Counted from the stretch's first letter, positions 1 through 7,125 are shown. The stretch: DNA of 46,467 nt from Rhizobium sp. Q54 (GCA_945870035.1 CAMBQQ010000023.1:1-46467); one strand, 5' to 3'. Numbers and translations are program-made. The notes: a model not told the origin generated them from the sequence alone.

Positions 1-2
1 CC

Positions 3-62
3 GCCCAGAACCTTCGGAAACTTGCAAAGCTGATCCCGGTGCCGGACCTGAAACCAGCCTGA
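3..62 (+). pseudogene. C-terminal tail of a transposase (IS1182-like), cut by the window edge
   Basis: The first reading frame open from base 3 encodes 19 residues ending at TGA (AQNLRKLAKLIPVPDLKPA). The segment NLRKLAKLI is typical of the very C-terminus of DDE transposases of the IS1182 type, as I recall them. The following bases to about 160 include a run (GGACTTTTTCAACAAAATCGG, roughly 129-149) that resembles the terminal region of such elements. The gene body lies outside the window, so whether it is intact cannot be judged. It would mark the outer part of the island as IS-rich. Confidence 0.45.
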
Positions 63-188
63 CAACAGATCCGGTAGCAAAGGCGGGTGCCGTCAATCTC
101 GCGGCGCGGTCTACTTCGCTTTACAGTCGGACTTTTTCAACAAAATCGGTCAGAAGCGGACATGTTGGTAATTTGAACCTTGAGCTTC

Positions 189-653
189 TCACCGGCTGCA
201 CCGCCAAGAAACGTAGACCCGGCCCGGCTGGTCCAACAGCGGTTCGATTTTGTAAGTGAAAGCCCGAGCGCAGGTCGTGTCGTTGCCGATCAAAGAAATA
301 AGTATTTCAAACGGCGGTTGATTTTCGTATTGAAAGTCGGCCGCGCAATACCTGGCATTGTTGGCTTCGTCGTATTTCACTTGCCGCACGTTCACGATCG
401 AAGCGGACCATTTTTCAATCGCAGCTAAGATCGCTGGAGTTCTCGGACCGGGCGATCCAGTGGAATAGATTTGGGTGGCGGCGGCCTTCAGCTTTCCAAG
501 TGTCCCGAACATAACGATCCGTTTGACCCGGTCCGTATTGCAACCGTCGATTTCTTCGGCGAATGCTGGGGACCCGGGCAGACTGAGAGCGACGAGCGCA
601 CCAAGGAGCGTCATCCGGACGTTCATGTGACGTTGAGTGAAGTTTCTAAGCAT
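189..653 (-). CDS. Small secreted protein of unknown function
   Basis: The protein has 154 residues. The N-terminus carries basic residues, then a hydrophobic stretch (about residues 14-26) and a likely signal-peptidase I site after AFA (about residue 32), so the mature protein of about 120 residues should be periplasmic or secreted. Four cysteines in the mature part (in GCNTD, RYCAAD, TTCAR and SWRCSR) could form two disulfides. The start at 653 is supported by a GGGGAG Shine-Dalgarno sequence a few bases upstream; an internal ATG (MNVRM) ten codons later also leaves a usable signal peptide. I do not recognise the family. It is divergent from the Xre regulator at 744, and they share a 90-base promoter region. 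Confidence 0.7.
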   Translation of the reverse strand: MLRNFTQRHMNVRMTLLGALVALSLPGSPAFAEEIDGCNTDRVKRIVMFGTLGKLKAAATQIYSTGSPGPRTPAILAAIEKWSASIVNVRQVKYDEANNARYCAADFQYENQPPFEILISLIGNDTTCARAFTYKIEPLLDQPGRVYVSWRCSR

Positions 654-743
654 ATTTCTCCCCTAAACGATGCGGCCCTAGGGCTCCACGTTTTGTTCAG
701 TATATCGAGGTGTATATTTCGCACAATACGGTTTGCTTCGCGG
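654..743. promoter_or_regulatory. Divergent promoter region with operator-like palindrome at its right edge
   Basis: This AT-rich interval separates the secreted-protein gene (minus) from the Xre gene (plus). On the plus strand a TATATT hexamer near 713-718 lies about 16 bases after a TTTTGT hexamer and could be a promoter for the Xre gene. An inverted repeat with perfect 7-base arms, CGCGGAT and ATCCGCG, spans 739-756 with a 4-base spacer and covers the Xre start codon. Promoter assignment is by eye only. Confidence 0.4.
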
Positions 744-977
744 ATGGATATCCGCGAAGTCTTCGCTGCGAATGTCAGAAAACTGCGTAATGACCGCGGT
801 CTGACCCAAGACGACCTCGCCTATGAGGCGAAGGTCAGCCGCGGCTACCTTAGTCAGCTGGAAAAAGGTGTCTTTTACGCGAGTCTCAAGATTATCGATC
901 GGCTGGCAAAGGTCTTAAAAGTAGACCCAGCAATGCTTTTGGAACGTCCGTCTAAGCGGCGACCCAACAAGGGCTAA
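744..977 (+). CDS. Small Xre-family transcriptional regulator
   Basis: This 77-residue protein consists almost entirely of one Cro/C1-type helix-turn-helix (about residues 7-66): FAANVRKLRNDRGLTQDDLA, then SRGYLSQLEKG as the recognition helix and SLKIIDRLAKVLKVDPAMLL to close the fold. The size and layout match controller proteins of restriction-modification systems and small phage or island repressors. No restriction or methylase gene is visible beside it. I chose ATG 744 because the fold starts there; the frame is open further upstream to 471 but that part overlaps the divergent gene. There is no clear Shine-Dalgarno sequence, and the start codon sits inside a palindrome (739-756), which suggests autoregulation. 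Confidence 0.85.
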   Translation: MDIREVFAANVRKLRNDRGLTQDDLAYEAKVSRGYLSQLEKGVFYASLKIIDRLAKVLKVDPAMLLERPSKRRPNKG

Positions 978-1013
978 ATCCGCTGGAGAACCGGCATCGA
1001 CTGCCCTGCTCGC

Positions 1014-1343
1014 CTAGTATTCGTCCGCCAGCATGATCGTCATCACCCGCCGCGTGACAGAAGGGTTCGCTGGATCCGGCGAATCAAAACGCATCTCCAG
1101 ATCGTAGTAGTCCAGTTTAAAGAAAATCTGGGCGCCTTCCGCTTCAAAGGCCCCAAAATCGTGTTCTTCATGCGGATCATTGGCCTTACAGAAGGCGTCG
1201 TAGGTGGCGATGGTCTGGATGATCCGGCTCACTGCCCCTGCGCCTAGAGCGGCTATTCCCGGTGTGATGACAGCAGTGCCACCTGTCAGGTGACGGCGAA
1301 ACTCGTCGTTCAGAGTGCGCGTCTTTGTGGTCGCATTCGACAT
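1014..1343 (-). CDS. DUF3768 family protein
   Basis: The protein has 109 residues. The pattern near the N-terminus (LNDEFRRHLTGG, then VITPGIAALG at about residues 24-34) followed by an acidic DPHEEHDFGAFE segment, a KLDYYD segment and a C-terminal RRVMTIMLADEY is the DUF3768 signature. This is a soluble domain of unknown function found widely on plasmids, integrative elements and symbiosis islands of Hyphomicrobiales. It is on the minus strand just downstream of the 274-residue unknown, with about 40 bases between them, so the two may be co-transcribed. Family membership supports the reading of this region as mobile; it gives no biochemical function. Confidence 0.8.
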   Translation of the reverse strand: MSNATTKTRTLNDEFRRHLTGGTAVITPGIAALGAGAVSRIIQTIATYDAFCKANDPHEEHDFGAFEAEGAQIFFKLDYYDLEMRFDSPDPANPSVTRRVMTIMLADEY

Positions 1344-1382
1344 GCGTTAGTCCTTTTCAATTGTGCTGAAAGATTTGAGGCG

Positions 1383-2207
1383 TTACTTGTCGGCGGCGGC
1401 AGGCGCCGGCTGCGCTGGTATCTGCGGGCAGAGCAAGGCAATCTGAGAAATTGACCGCGCGAACTTGGGTACCGTTTTGAAGTCACGCCATCGCAGGACG
1501 ACGCTCACATCGTCGACCTCCGCGATCAAGGCTTCCCACCAACCCTCGGTGGCGCTCTGTTGGCCGAGGACCAAATGGCCTGGCTTGAGACTGGCAAAGT
1601 CCTTTGAAAGGCCGGGCGCCGCATCCGCGAGGTCCGCGGGGGACGAATAAGCAGGCGTGTACGGCAGCGCGACCGCGTAGCGATGGCGCGTTACCGTGAT
1701 GTCAGGATAGTCACGCGATCGAAGGAGGAGCATTTCTCCGTCGACGGCCTCGACCGCAGTAGGCCAGAAACCAAGGCTCGGATCGTCCGCCTGGGCGATA
1801 ACGACATGCCCTATCTTGATATGATCCCAGTTGGCTGCCAACTTTTCCTGCGGAAACAGCGGCATGGGTTTAGGCGCCTCAAGTTTTAGCGCATTGAGAA
1901 GCTCTCGGAACCGTTTGGGTTGAATGTTCGGTATAAACTCCGATCCGCTCGCGTGAACCTGCCCAGCCTTAATGCCCATTAGAGCTGGGGCAATCATGTC
2001 GAACTTTGCGACGTATACAGCTAAATTCAATTGGCTGGCGGCTTGACGCGCGAGTTTAAAGTCGGCCTCCGCAAACAGCCCCGCGCGTGGCTTGCCTTCT
2101 TCGTCATAGCCATAGGCCAGCATTACCAGCTCGGCCTTCGCGTTCGGCTTAGCGGGAGGCGCTTTGATCTTGGCCGGTGTCGACTTAGGTTTCGTCTTCT
2201 TTTTCAT
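1383..2207 (-). CDS. Island protein of unknown function, 274 residues
   Basis: The start at 2207 is chosen because AGGAG lies seven bases upstream; the frame is open 21 codons further but that part crosses a terminator-like hairpin. The protein opens with a strongly basic, Lys/Pro-rich tail (MKKKTKPKSTPAKIKAPPAK), which could contact nucleic acid. It then has an alpha/beta segment (about 25-110) and two similar stretches, IKIGHVVIAQADDPSLGFWPTAV and LKPGHLVLGQQSATEGWWEALI. These look like an internal duplication of a small beta-barrel-like unit, each followed by a hydrophobic strand and an RxRD/RWRD element (LLLRSRDYPD and VVLRWRDFKT). I know no function. The repeated GHvV-W pattern recalls Tudor/SH3-like or KOW-like units, but that is a guess. 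Confidence 0.75.
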   Translation of the reverse strand: MKKKTKPKSTPAKIKAPPAKPNAKAELVMLAYGYDEEGKPRAGLFAEADFKLARQAASQLNLAVYVAKFDMIAPALMGIKAGQVHASGSEFIPNIQPKRFRELLNALKLEAPKPMPLFPQEKLAANWDHIKIGHVVIAQADDPSLGFWPTAVEAVDGEMLLLRSRDYPDITVTRHRYAVALPYTPAYSSPADLADAAPGLSKDFASLKPGHLVLGQQSATEGWWEALIAEVDDVSVVLRWRDFKTVPKFARSISQIALLCPQIPAQPAPAAADK

Positions 2208-2233
2208 CGTAGGCTCCTCTTTGAAATGCAAAA

Positions 2234-2253
2234 GGGCTCCCGATCGGGAGCCC
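2234..2253 (-). terminator. Perfect palindrome followed by a T-run on the minus strand
   Basis: GGGCTCCCGA and TCGGGAGCCC form a perfect 20-base palindrome, followed on the minus strand by TTTT. It lies about 33 bases after the stop of the glycosylase-like gene (2287) and before the ribosome-binding site of the next gene at 2207. It should therefore end the integrase-glycosylase transcript. Confidence 0.75.
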
Positions 2254-2286
2254 CATAAAGTCGTCTTCAATCATCTCCGCCTTACG

Positions 2287-3354
2287 CTAACTCACATTGA
2301 TAGACCTTCTCCGGCAGCGTCTGAACACTCGGCAGTTTGCTCGCTGCACGCACCGAGTGCCGTCTTTGATCCGAACACTGTTACAGATTGAGAATCCATC
2401 TTGTGCGCACCAGCGCCATAAAGCGTGCTGGACGAACCGAGGGAAATTACGCGGGTATGTGTCATTGAACTCGCGGGCATCGATCTGACCCGAGATGCGC
2501 TCGATGATCTCCGCGCAACCGTTTTTGCCGTAACACCGCTCACCGTAGTGATGCTGCGCGCCGAAGCTACGCAGAATGCCGGTCCGGTGTAAAAGCTTGT
2601 GAACGAGAGTGTCGATGGCAATCATGCCCCCACCGACATCCCTCCAATGCGTCCATTTGACAGGCGCGGCCAGAAGCAGCGATGCAAGGGTCATGCTCAG
2701 CACCTTGTCGGCAATTCCATAGACCTGACGAAGCGGGCCGATCAGCGACTCGCGCAGTCGCCTCGAATATGTCTCCGGGACCGAGCGTGGAACAGATTGC
2801 AGTTGACCACTCACCCACCCAACAAGGTCACCGTTGGCGACGTCGCGCATAAAAAAGTACAGCGAGTAAGCTGTCTGGTTTAGGCGCCCATTGCGCAGCA
2901 CGTCCCTAGGAACCGGGCAGCGCGCAAAGTGCTCCGGACGCTCACACGTTTTCTTCGATTTCGAGTATCCACACCGCGAGAAAGTATGGTATCCGCGGAG
3001 CTTCGGACAGGACGGCCCCTCGGCCAATCTCGAGGCGATGTTATCCCACGTCGGCGCACCGTTGATCTCCATGTAGGCCGCAGCGGTGCGATCGGAAACG
3101 CCCTGAAACGAGAGAGCGCGTACCAGCCAATTAAACAGAGCCGGCGTATCCTGCTGCGCAACAGCTTCACCGAGCGGTTTCGTCGCACCCTCTGACTGGA
3201 CATGCTCCAGCAAGCGATGCGATCCCGCGAGGCAACAAACCGGATACACGATATGCACCGCATGTCGAAGCGCGGCACTGGATGAAGTCGTAGTTCGTCT
3301 GGAATCAGCTGCCAGATGTATCTTACCCGTCCCAATTTTTTTATAGGAGGCCAA
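2287..3354 (-). CDS. HhH-GPD-like (DNA glycosylase superfamily-like) protein, overlapping the integrase
   Basis: The protein has up to 355 residues. The core VYGIADKVLSMTLASLLLA (about 211-229) followed by MIAIDTLVHKLLHRTGI (244-260) matches the helix-hairpin-helix and catalytic-Asp pattern of endonuclease III-type glycosylases, with Lys217 and Asp248 in the positions of the nucleophile and the general acid/base. QGVSDRTAAAY near residue 84 resembles the first helix of that fold. Two cysteine groups stand out: C116, C128, C137 and C146, and a C-terminal set (316, 324, 335, 341) that could bind a metal or Fe-S cluster. I recall close relatives annotated only as hypothetical in alphaproteobacteria. 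The frame begins with TTG at 3354, 14 bases inside the integrase end, so translation is probably coupled; the exact start is uncertain. The activity is inferred from motifs only. Confidence 0.7.
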   Translation of the reverse strand: MASYKKIGTGKIHLAADSRRTTTSSSAALRHAVHIVYPVCCLAGSHRLLEHVQSEGATKPLGEAVAQQDTPALFNWLVRALSFQGVSDRTAAAYMEINGAPTWDNIASRLAEGPSCPKLRGYHTFSRCGYSKSKKTCERPEHFARCPVPRDVLRNGRLNQTAYSLYFFMRDVANGDLVGWVSGQLQSVPRSVPETYSRRLRESLIGPLRQVYGIADKVLSMTLASLLLAAPVKWTHWRDVGGGMIAIDTLVHKLLHRTGILRSFGAQHHYGERCYGKNGCAEIIERISGQIDAREFNDTYPRNFPRFVQHALWRWCAQDGFSICNSVRIKDGTRCVQRANCRVFRRCRRRSINVS

Positions 3355-3916
3355 TCAAACGCCTCTGCGCCTCAGTATCGTACGCGATGTATTTTTCCGT
3401 GGTCTGGATCGATCGATGCCCCGCCAGCGCCTGGATATCTCGCAGCGAGCCGCCGGCCCTGTGGACCGATTTGGCCGCTCTCGTGATGAACGTGCGGCGC
3501 CCACTGTGCGACGTGCAGCCTTGTAATCCGATAGCAGTGTAAGCACCCTTGAAGAAATTGACTATCGATACGGGCGTCATTCGACCACCCCGCTCTGATC
3601 TCGCAACCGGTCCCACTCCGTTGCAGACACGCTTCAAGGCTTCGAGCGCGCTCCGCAGCTCAGGATGCATTGGAATGGTCCTGCCGTGCTTCTTTTTTGC
3701 TATTCGATCTTCCAGAGCGATGGTTGATCCCACGTTTCCGGAAGCATCCAGAACCATGCTCCAATCGAGTTTCGATATCTCCGCTGCGCGCAATCCTGAT
3801 TTGAAGCTCAGGAGCGCGATCACGCGGTTTCGCAGTGGATGTCGGCGGCGAGAGAGTTCGGAGAGAAGTAGTGCGATTTGGGGCGTGTCTAAAATCTTGG
3901 CTTGTCGGCCGGCCAT
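3341..3916 (-). CDS. Tyrosine recombinase, catalytic domain only
   Basis: The 191 residues cover only the C-terminal catalytic domain of phage-type integrases (about 300-400 residues are usual). The full set of active-site residues is visible: Arg43 in KSGLRAAE, Lys75/76 in KKKHGR, His137 and Arg140 in HSGRRTF, His167 in LAGHRS, and the nucleophile Tyr176 in TTEKYI. The N-terminal core-binding domain is absent. Such short XerD-like enzymes are common on rhizobial plasmids and islands. GAGAG lies five bases before ATG 3916. It is followed by a 14-base overlap with the HhH-GPD-like gene. It could mediate excision or integration at tRNA-Phe, but it lies about 6 kb from that site, so it may instead be a passenger recombinase. 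Confidence 0.9.
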   Translation of the reverse strand: MAGRQAKILDTPQIALLLSELSRRRHPLRNRVIALLSFKSGLRAAEISKLDWSMVLDASGNVGSTIALEDRIAKKKHGRTIPMHPELRSALEALKRVCNGVGPVARSERGGRMTPVSIVNFFKGAYTAIGLQGCTSHSGRRTFITRAAKSVHRAGGSLRDIQALAGHRSIQTTEKYIAYDTEAQRRLIGLL

Positions 3917-4207
3917 TCGCTCTCTTCGATTCGATGGCCTAGCCTAGCACAAAAAATTTGGCCGACATATGAGAATCGATTCATATCGACACGCCAAACT
4001 CGTGAAGAAACGTACGAAATCGACTGTGATTTCGCGCTTAGCGCGTCTACTTCGATGCGCTCAATTGAGATTGTCGGCGCGCCAAGTTCTGATGTACTCG
4101 GCGTGAGATCGAGCGGCGCGCCTATCGCGTCTTGCAACTCACAATGTTCGCGGTGGCGCGCCGATCTTCAGAAATTTATCACTATCGACCGTAGAAGGTT
4201 TCAGGCG
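3917..4207. other. Intergenic stretch upstream of the recombinase
   Basis: These 291 bases lie between the recombinase start and the end of the next minus-strand gene. I see no supportable gene. A short open frame on the minus strand (3889-4137) has no family signature and overlaps the recombinase start. GGCGCGCC occurs twice, near 4077 and 4115, and may be two halves of an inverted arrangement. The recombinase promoter must lie here, but I cannot place it. Confidence 0.4.
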
Positions 4208-5047
4208 TTAGTTTTTAAGTTGATCGGCATTCGGAAGTTGGGGCTTCACCGGCGTCTCCGCTCGTACGAAGTAGTTGAATGCCTCCTTTTTTTCAAATCC
4301 GACAACATCTAACCCTGCGAGAACATCGAAAGCCGGCACATCTCGTCTGTTGAGACCTGCAGCAACACCTGCCTTGGTGGGCTGCCACCGACGAATGCCG
4401 TCAGTGCCCAGGGCTCGACGCATTAATCCACGAGCCTGCAACTCATCAAGAATTTCGTCAATATCATCATCCCACGCCTGAGCGTCGGTTATACCGCACC
4501 ACGCGCCCTTTGGCGTTGCTATCATCAGGTCTTCTCCTTTCTCGCCTAAAACACAGCAAGCGTTTCCGATGCGCAGCATTTCAGAAACTGGATCACCGTC
4601 GTCAGGCTGCGTCTCGAACTCGCCGGGCAAATCGGTGAGAGAAAAAAACGTGATTCCCGCTCCATTATCGCGAAATGCCGCCTGACCTTCGAGAACCAGC
4701 ACCGTCAAGGTCAACAACGCGCGCAACTCAAGCCTACCGTCATTCCTCTGGAAAAATGGCTCTAGACAGGCCAACCCGCGATTGACAAGAAACTCCTCAA
4801 GTACAATGTCGCAAATAAACTCTGCGGGCTTTCCATTGCGATAGATCGGACCGGCGAATATCTGTGTATCCAAGGCGAGACGCCAGCTCGGCTGCTCTGC
4901 ATCCTCAAATTTGGCCCATCCTAGCGACTCGCATATTTTTAGGTCAGTCGGCGAAGGTGGCTTGCCCCAGAATTTTGTGAGTTCGGGATCGACTTTCACG
5001 TTGCGTTTCGCGTTGTATCGCAATTTCAGTTTTCGGTTATTCGACAT
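4208..5047 (-). CDS. Island protein with a C-terminal winged-helix-like segment
   Basis: This 279-residue protein starts at ATG 5047, preceded by GGAGG at good spacing. Residues 1-100 contain a basic N-terminus (KLKLRYNAKRNVK) and a mixed alpha/beta region. The middle is hydrophobic and helical (LRALLTLTVLVLEGQAAF). The C-terminal part has DEILDELQARGLMRR followed by IRRWQPTKAG, which resembles the helix-turn-strand-wing pattern of winged-helix proteins. The same pattern recurs in the two small paralogs at 6093 and 6546. The gene has its own upstream motif TTGTAAA 46 bases before the start codon, shared with its neighbour at 5148. No family is recognised, and the DNA-binding role is inferred. 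Confidence 0.65.
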   Translation of the reverse strand: MSNNRKLKLRYNAKRNVKVDPELTKFWGKPPSPTDLKICESLGWAKFEDAEQPSWRLALDTQIFAGPIYRNGKPAEFICDIVLEEFLVNRGLACLEPFFQRNDGRLELRALLTLTVLVLEGQAAFRDNGAGITFFSLTDLPGEFETQPDDGDPVSEMLRIGNACCVLGEKGEDLMIATPKGAWCGITDAQAWDDDIDEILDELQARGLMRRALGTDGIRRWQPTKAGVAAGLNRRDVPAFDVLAGLDVVGFEKKEAFNYFVRAETPVKPQLPNADQLKN

Positions 5048-5092
5048 GATAGACCTCCATTCGACCGACGGCATGCCGGTCGTGCGAGGATC

Positions 5093-5100
5093 TTTACAAG
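5093..5100 (-). promoter_or_regulatory. Shared upstream motif, copy 1 (CTTGTAAA)
   Basis: On the minus strand CTTGTAAAGATCC begins here, 46 bases before the start codon at 5047. The same TTGTAAA core occurs upstream of three other island genes, followed by GAT-C in two of them. Some 12-13 bases downstream of the core it is followed by ACCGGCATG, also seen at copy 3. It could be a promoter element or operator. Confidence 0.5.
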
Positions 5101-5110
5101 TCAAGAAATC

Positions 5111-5143
5111 CGCTCCCGGGGCATCATTGGCACCCCGGGAGCG
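5111..5143 (-). terminator. Hairpin terminator after the DUF5131 gene
   Basis: The perfect 11-base arms CGCTCCCGGGG and CCCCGGGAGCG are separated by an 11-base loop, and on the minus strand GATTTCTTG follows. It begins five bases after the DUF5131 stop codon (5148) and separates that gene from the next cassette. Confidence 0.75.
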
Positions 5144-5147
5144 TTGC

Positions 5148-5927
5148 TCAGTCCCGTCTGGCGTCGTCTGATCCGGAGGAGCCAAAGCGCTTTAGTCGCC
5201 CTCGCGGAAATTCCCGCAAAAGAAGGTCACGGGGGATTTCAGCTTTTTTGGTCATCGGTTTCATAAAGAACGGCACATCATGATCGCGACAGTCATGCAT
5301 CAGATTGCGAGCCCATTGTCGTTCAAAGACGCGGGACTTCGCGCTGGTCTCACCGCCGCAGATGACCCAGTCCGGTACTGGGCCGCGCACCGGCAGGACT
5401 AGCCCTCCGACAGGCCGCTCGTAGCTTATGAACCGGACTGCGGCAGGTATCTTGCTCAAGGTAGCCCAACGTCGGTCAAAGTCGTTCTGATCCGTAGCAG
5501 TCGTCCCGAGCCAGACGTTGCGCCACGGCCACGGACGTAAACCTTCAATCGCAAGCGGCAGCATCTTGGATAGGTTCTCGGGGCGCTCAGTCAGAAACAA
5601 CCAGTCGAGGCGGCGTGTTCTGTCGACCAGCCTGAACAGATCAGCGCGCCACCGCGGGGGCAAGGTCTCGTCACAGAGGTTGTCGGCGCAGGTAAACAGA
5701 ACTCGGCGCCGAACATCCTGCTTCTGAGCACGTTCGTTCCAAAGAAGTGGTTCATGCCAAATCGCCTCCGAGGCCCTAACTCGCTTACCGTCGGCGCTTA
5801 AACCCCGGCGTCTGAACTCATCCACTATCGACTCGTCATAGCGATAGTCACAATGCGACGATATCCTAGGAGTATCCGTCCAAGGCCAGAAGGTGTGGTC
5901 GGTCCAGTTAGTTTTGGGTGATCGCAT
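5148..5927 (-). CDS. DUF5131 (phage Gp37/Gp68) family protein lacking the cysteine cluster
   Basis: This 259-residue protein starts at ATG 5927 with GGAG upstream; 33 further in-frame codons upstream look untranslated. The family pattern is clear: NWTDHTFWPW near the N-terminus, PPRWRADLFRLV, LDWLFLTERPENL, NVWLGTTATDQNDFDRRW, AVRFISYERPVGG, DWVICGGETS and VPFFMKPM. DUF5131 proteins are encoded by phages and mobile elements and normally carry a GC-x-x-x-SPGC-x-x-C set of cysteines after the first motif, thought to bind a metal or Fe-S cluster. Here that stretch reads WTDTPRISSHCDYRYD and keeps only one of the three cysteines. The protein may have lost that activity or changed it. The gene has its own upstream motif and terminator. 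Confidence 0.8.
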   Translation of the reverse strand: MRSPKTNWTDHTFWPWTDTPRISSHCDYRYDESIVDEFRRRGLSADGKRVRASEAIWHEPLLWNERAQKQDVRRRVLFTCADNLCDETLPPRWRADLFRLVDRTRRLDWLFLTERPENLSKMLPLAIEGLRPWPWRNVWLGTTATDQNDFDRRWATLSKIPAAVRFISYERPVGGLVLPVRGPVPDWVICGGETSAKSRVFERQWARNLMHDCRDHDVPFFMKPMTKKAEIPRDLLLREFPRGRLKRFGSSGSDDARRD

Positions 5928-5972
5928 GATTTTGACTCCAAGCAGAAGCAAGCAGGTCGCCTGCGTGGAATC

Positions 5973-5980
5973 TTTACAAC
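5973..5980 (-). promoter_or_regulatory. Shared upstream motif, copy 2 (GTTGTAAA)
   Basis: On the minus strand GTTGTAAAGATTCC begins 46 bases before the DUF5131 start codon, exactly the spacing seen at copy 1. The region upstream is AT-rich (GTTAAAATGTGAATTTGTAC), unlike its surroundings. Confidence 0.5.
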
Positions 5981-6055
5981 GTACAAATTCACATTTTAAC
6001 ACGCGATGCCCACGGCGAACGTTCAATCAATTAAGAACGGCAACGCGTTAGGAGA

Positions 6056-6082
6056 GCTCCGTGTAGGCGTTCTACACGGAGC
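6056..6082 (-). terminator. Hairpin terminator after the 137-residue paralog
   Basis: Perfect 11-base arms GCTCCGTGTAG and CTACACGGAGC flank a 5-base loop. The hairpin starts 11 bases after the stop of the gene ending at 6093 (minus strand). No long T-run follows, so efficiency is uncertain. Confidence 0.6.
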
Positions 6083-6092
6083 CCGCCTACGA

Positions 6093-6506
6093 CTACGACG
6101 ACCGCTTTTCAAAGAGGCCGGTTTCGTCTCTGAGGGTCTGCATCTGGTCCTTTCTCTCAAGCACGTTATCCAGGCCAAGTTCGGAGAAGGCATCGGTCAG
6201 AGCCTTATCGTATGATGCTAGAACAGATTTCTCACCCTTTCGCGTGAGGCACCAAAACCAGTCGTCTTCCTTTCGACGAAGACGGATCAAGCCGAGAGAC
6301 TCTAGTTCATAGACAATCTCGCGTCCGCAATTTTCATCTAGTTCGTAATCGCGGAGATCCTCGCAAAAGCTACCAGCAGTAATACAGAACCTCTCCTCGC
6401 CGTCGATCACTCTCATAATGATCTCTTTTTCTTTGCAAAGTTGCTCAAGCGCCTCATCGATCTCCTTGCTGTGCTTCTTTCCGCGAATTTCGCTTAGTAA
6501 AATCAT
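6093..6506 (-). CDS. Island protein, tandem paralog 1 (winged-helix-like)
   Basis: This 137-residue protein starts at ATG 6506 with GGAG seven bases upstream. Residues about 40-105 hold ITAGSFCEDLRDYELDENC, then REIVYELESLGLIRLRRKEDD and WFWCLTRKGEKS. The same block occurs in the neighbouring gene (6546-6980), with matching EDLR, LDENC, RE, YELES, LRR and W-W-T-G positions. The helix-strand-wing pattern suggests a winged helix. The N-terminus is charged and helical. It is 40 bases downstream of its paralog, so they are probably co-transcribed. Codon use is less GC-biased than in the chromosomal genes. I do not recognise the family. Confidence 0.7.
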   Translation of the reverse strand: MILLSEIRGKKHSKEIDEALEQLCKEKEIIMRVIDGEERFCITAGSFCEDLRDYELDENCGREIVYELESLGLIRLRRKEDDWFWCLTRKGEKSVLASYDKALTDAFSELGLDNVLERKDQMQTLRDETGLFEKRSS

Positions 6507-6545
6507 CGTTCGCTCCGTTCAGCTGTCGTACTAATTGATTGGAAT

Positions 6546-6980
6546 TCAAGCTGGGTCGCCGGCATGCCCGGCGGGATCGGCCTCCATCGCGGGGCCATCT
6601 CTTACATCCCCTAGGCCAAGTCGGCGTTGTAGTTGTTCGGTAAGACCGAGATCAACGAGGACGACGTGCAGAGGCTTTTCGTGCGAGCACAAACCTACCC
6701 TGCGACCAGCTAACGTCGGTTGCCAAACCCAGCCCGCCTCTGTTCGGCGAAGACCCAAGAAACCTCGGCTTTCAAGTTCATAGGCAAGCTCGCGGATGCA
6801 ATTTTCATCCAGGTCGGCTTCTCTGAGATCCTCAAACATGTACCCGGCACTCGGATAAAGCTTCTCTTCGCCCCCTCCGGTTATGACTTGATGCAGACGG
6901 CCTTCACTAATCAACCGATCCAATACGCCGGAATCATTACCGCAACGACGCATCTCAAACGATTGTTCGATATCGGACAT
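6546..6980 (-). CDS. Island protein, tandem paralog 2 (winged-helix-like)
   Basis: This 144-residue protein starts at ATG 6980, with a strong AGGAGG six bases upstream. The shared block reads SAGYMFEDLREADLDENC, RELAYELESRGFLGLRRTEAG and WVWQPTLAGRR, which aligns without gaps to the paralog at 6093. WQPT-AG also matches the 279-residue protein at 4208. The C-terminal tail (about 25 residues, Gly/Ala/Asp-rich) has no counterpart in the paralog. The upstream motif TTGTAAA lies 60 bases before the start. The duplication plus shared regulation suggests related but separate roles, perhaps as small DNA-binding regulators. This is inference. Confidence 0.7.
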   Translation of the reverse strand: MSDIEQSFEMRRCGNDSGVLDRLISEGRLHQVITGGGEEKLYPSAGYMFEDLREADLDENCIRELAYELESRGFLGLRRTEAGWVWQPTLAGRRVGLCSHEKPLHVVLVDLGLTEQLQRRLGLGDVRDGPAMEADPAGHAGDPA

Positions 6981-7039
6981 GTTCGTCCTCCTATAAGCAA
7001 ACGGCCAAGCACAAGCACATGCCGGCCTTGCTCGGAGTA

Positions 7040-7047
7040 TTTACAAG
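7040..7047 (-). promoter_or_regulatory. Shared upstream motif, copy 3 (CTTGTAAA)
   Basis: On the minus strand CTTGTAAATACTCC begins 60 bases before the start codon at 6980. About 13 bases further on it is followed by GCCGGCATG, nearly the same as the ACCGGCATG after copy 1. Confidence 0.5.
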
Positions 7048-7125
7048 TGTCGCTATGGACCCCATCGGTAGCGCGGTTCACGCTTGAATGCCCCGAGGGT
7101 CAACAACGGACGACCACGCCGCATC

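Noticed and set aside
744-977. Restriction-modification controller system
   Set aside because: The Xre protein resembles a controller protein, but no restriction enzyme or methylase gene is next to it.
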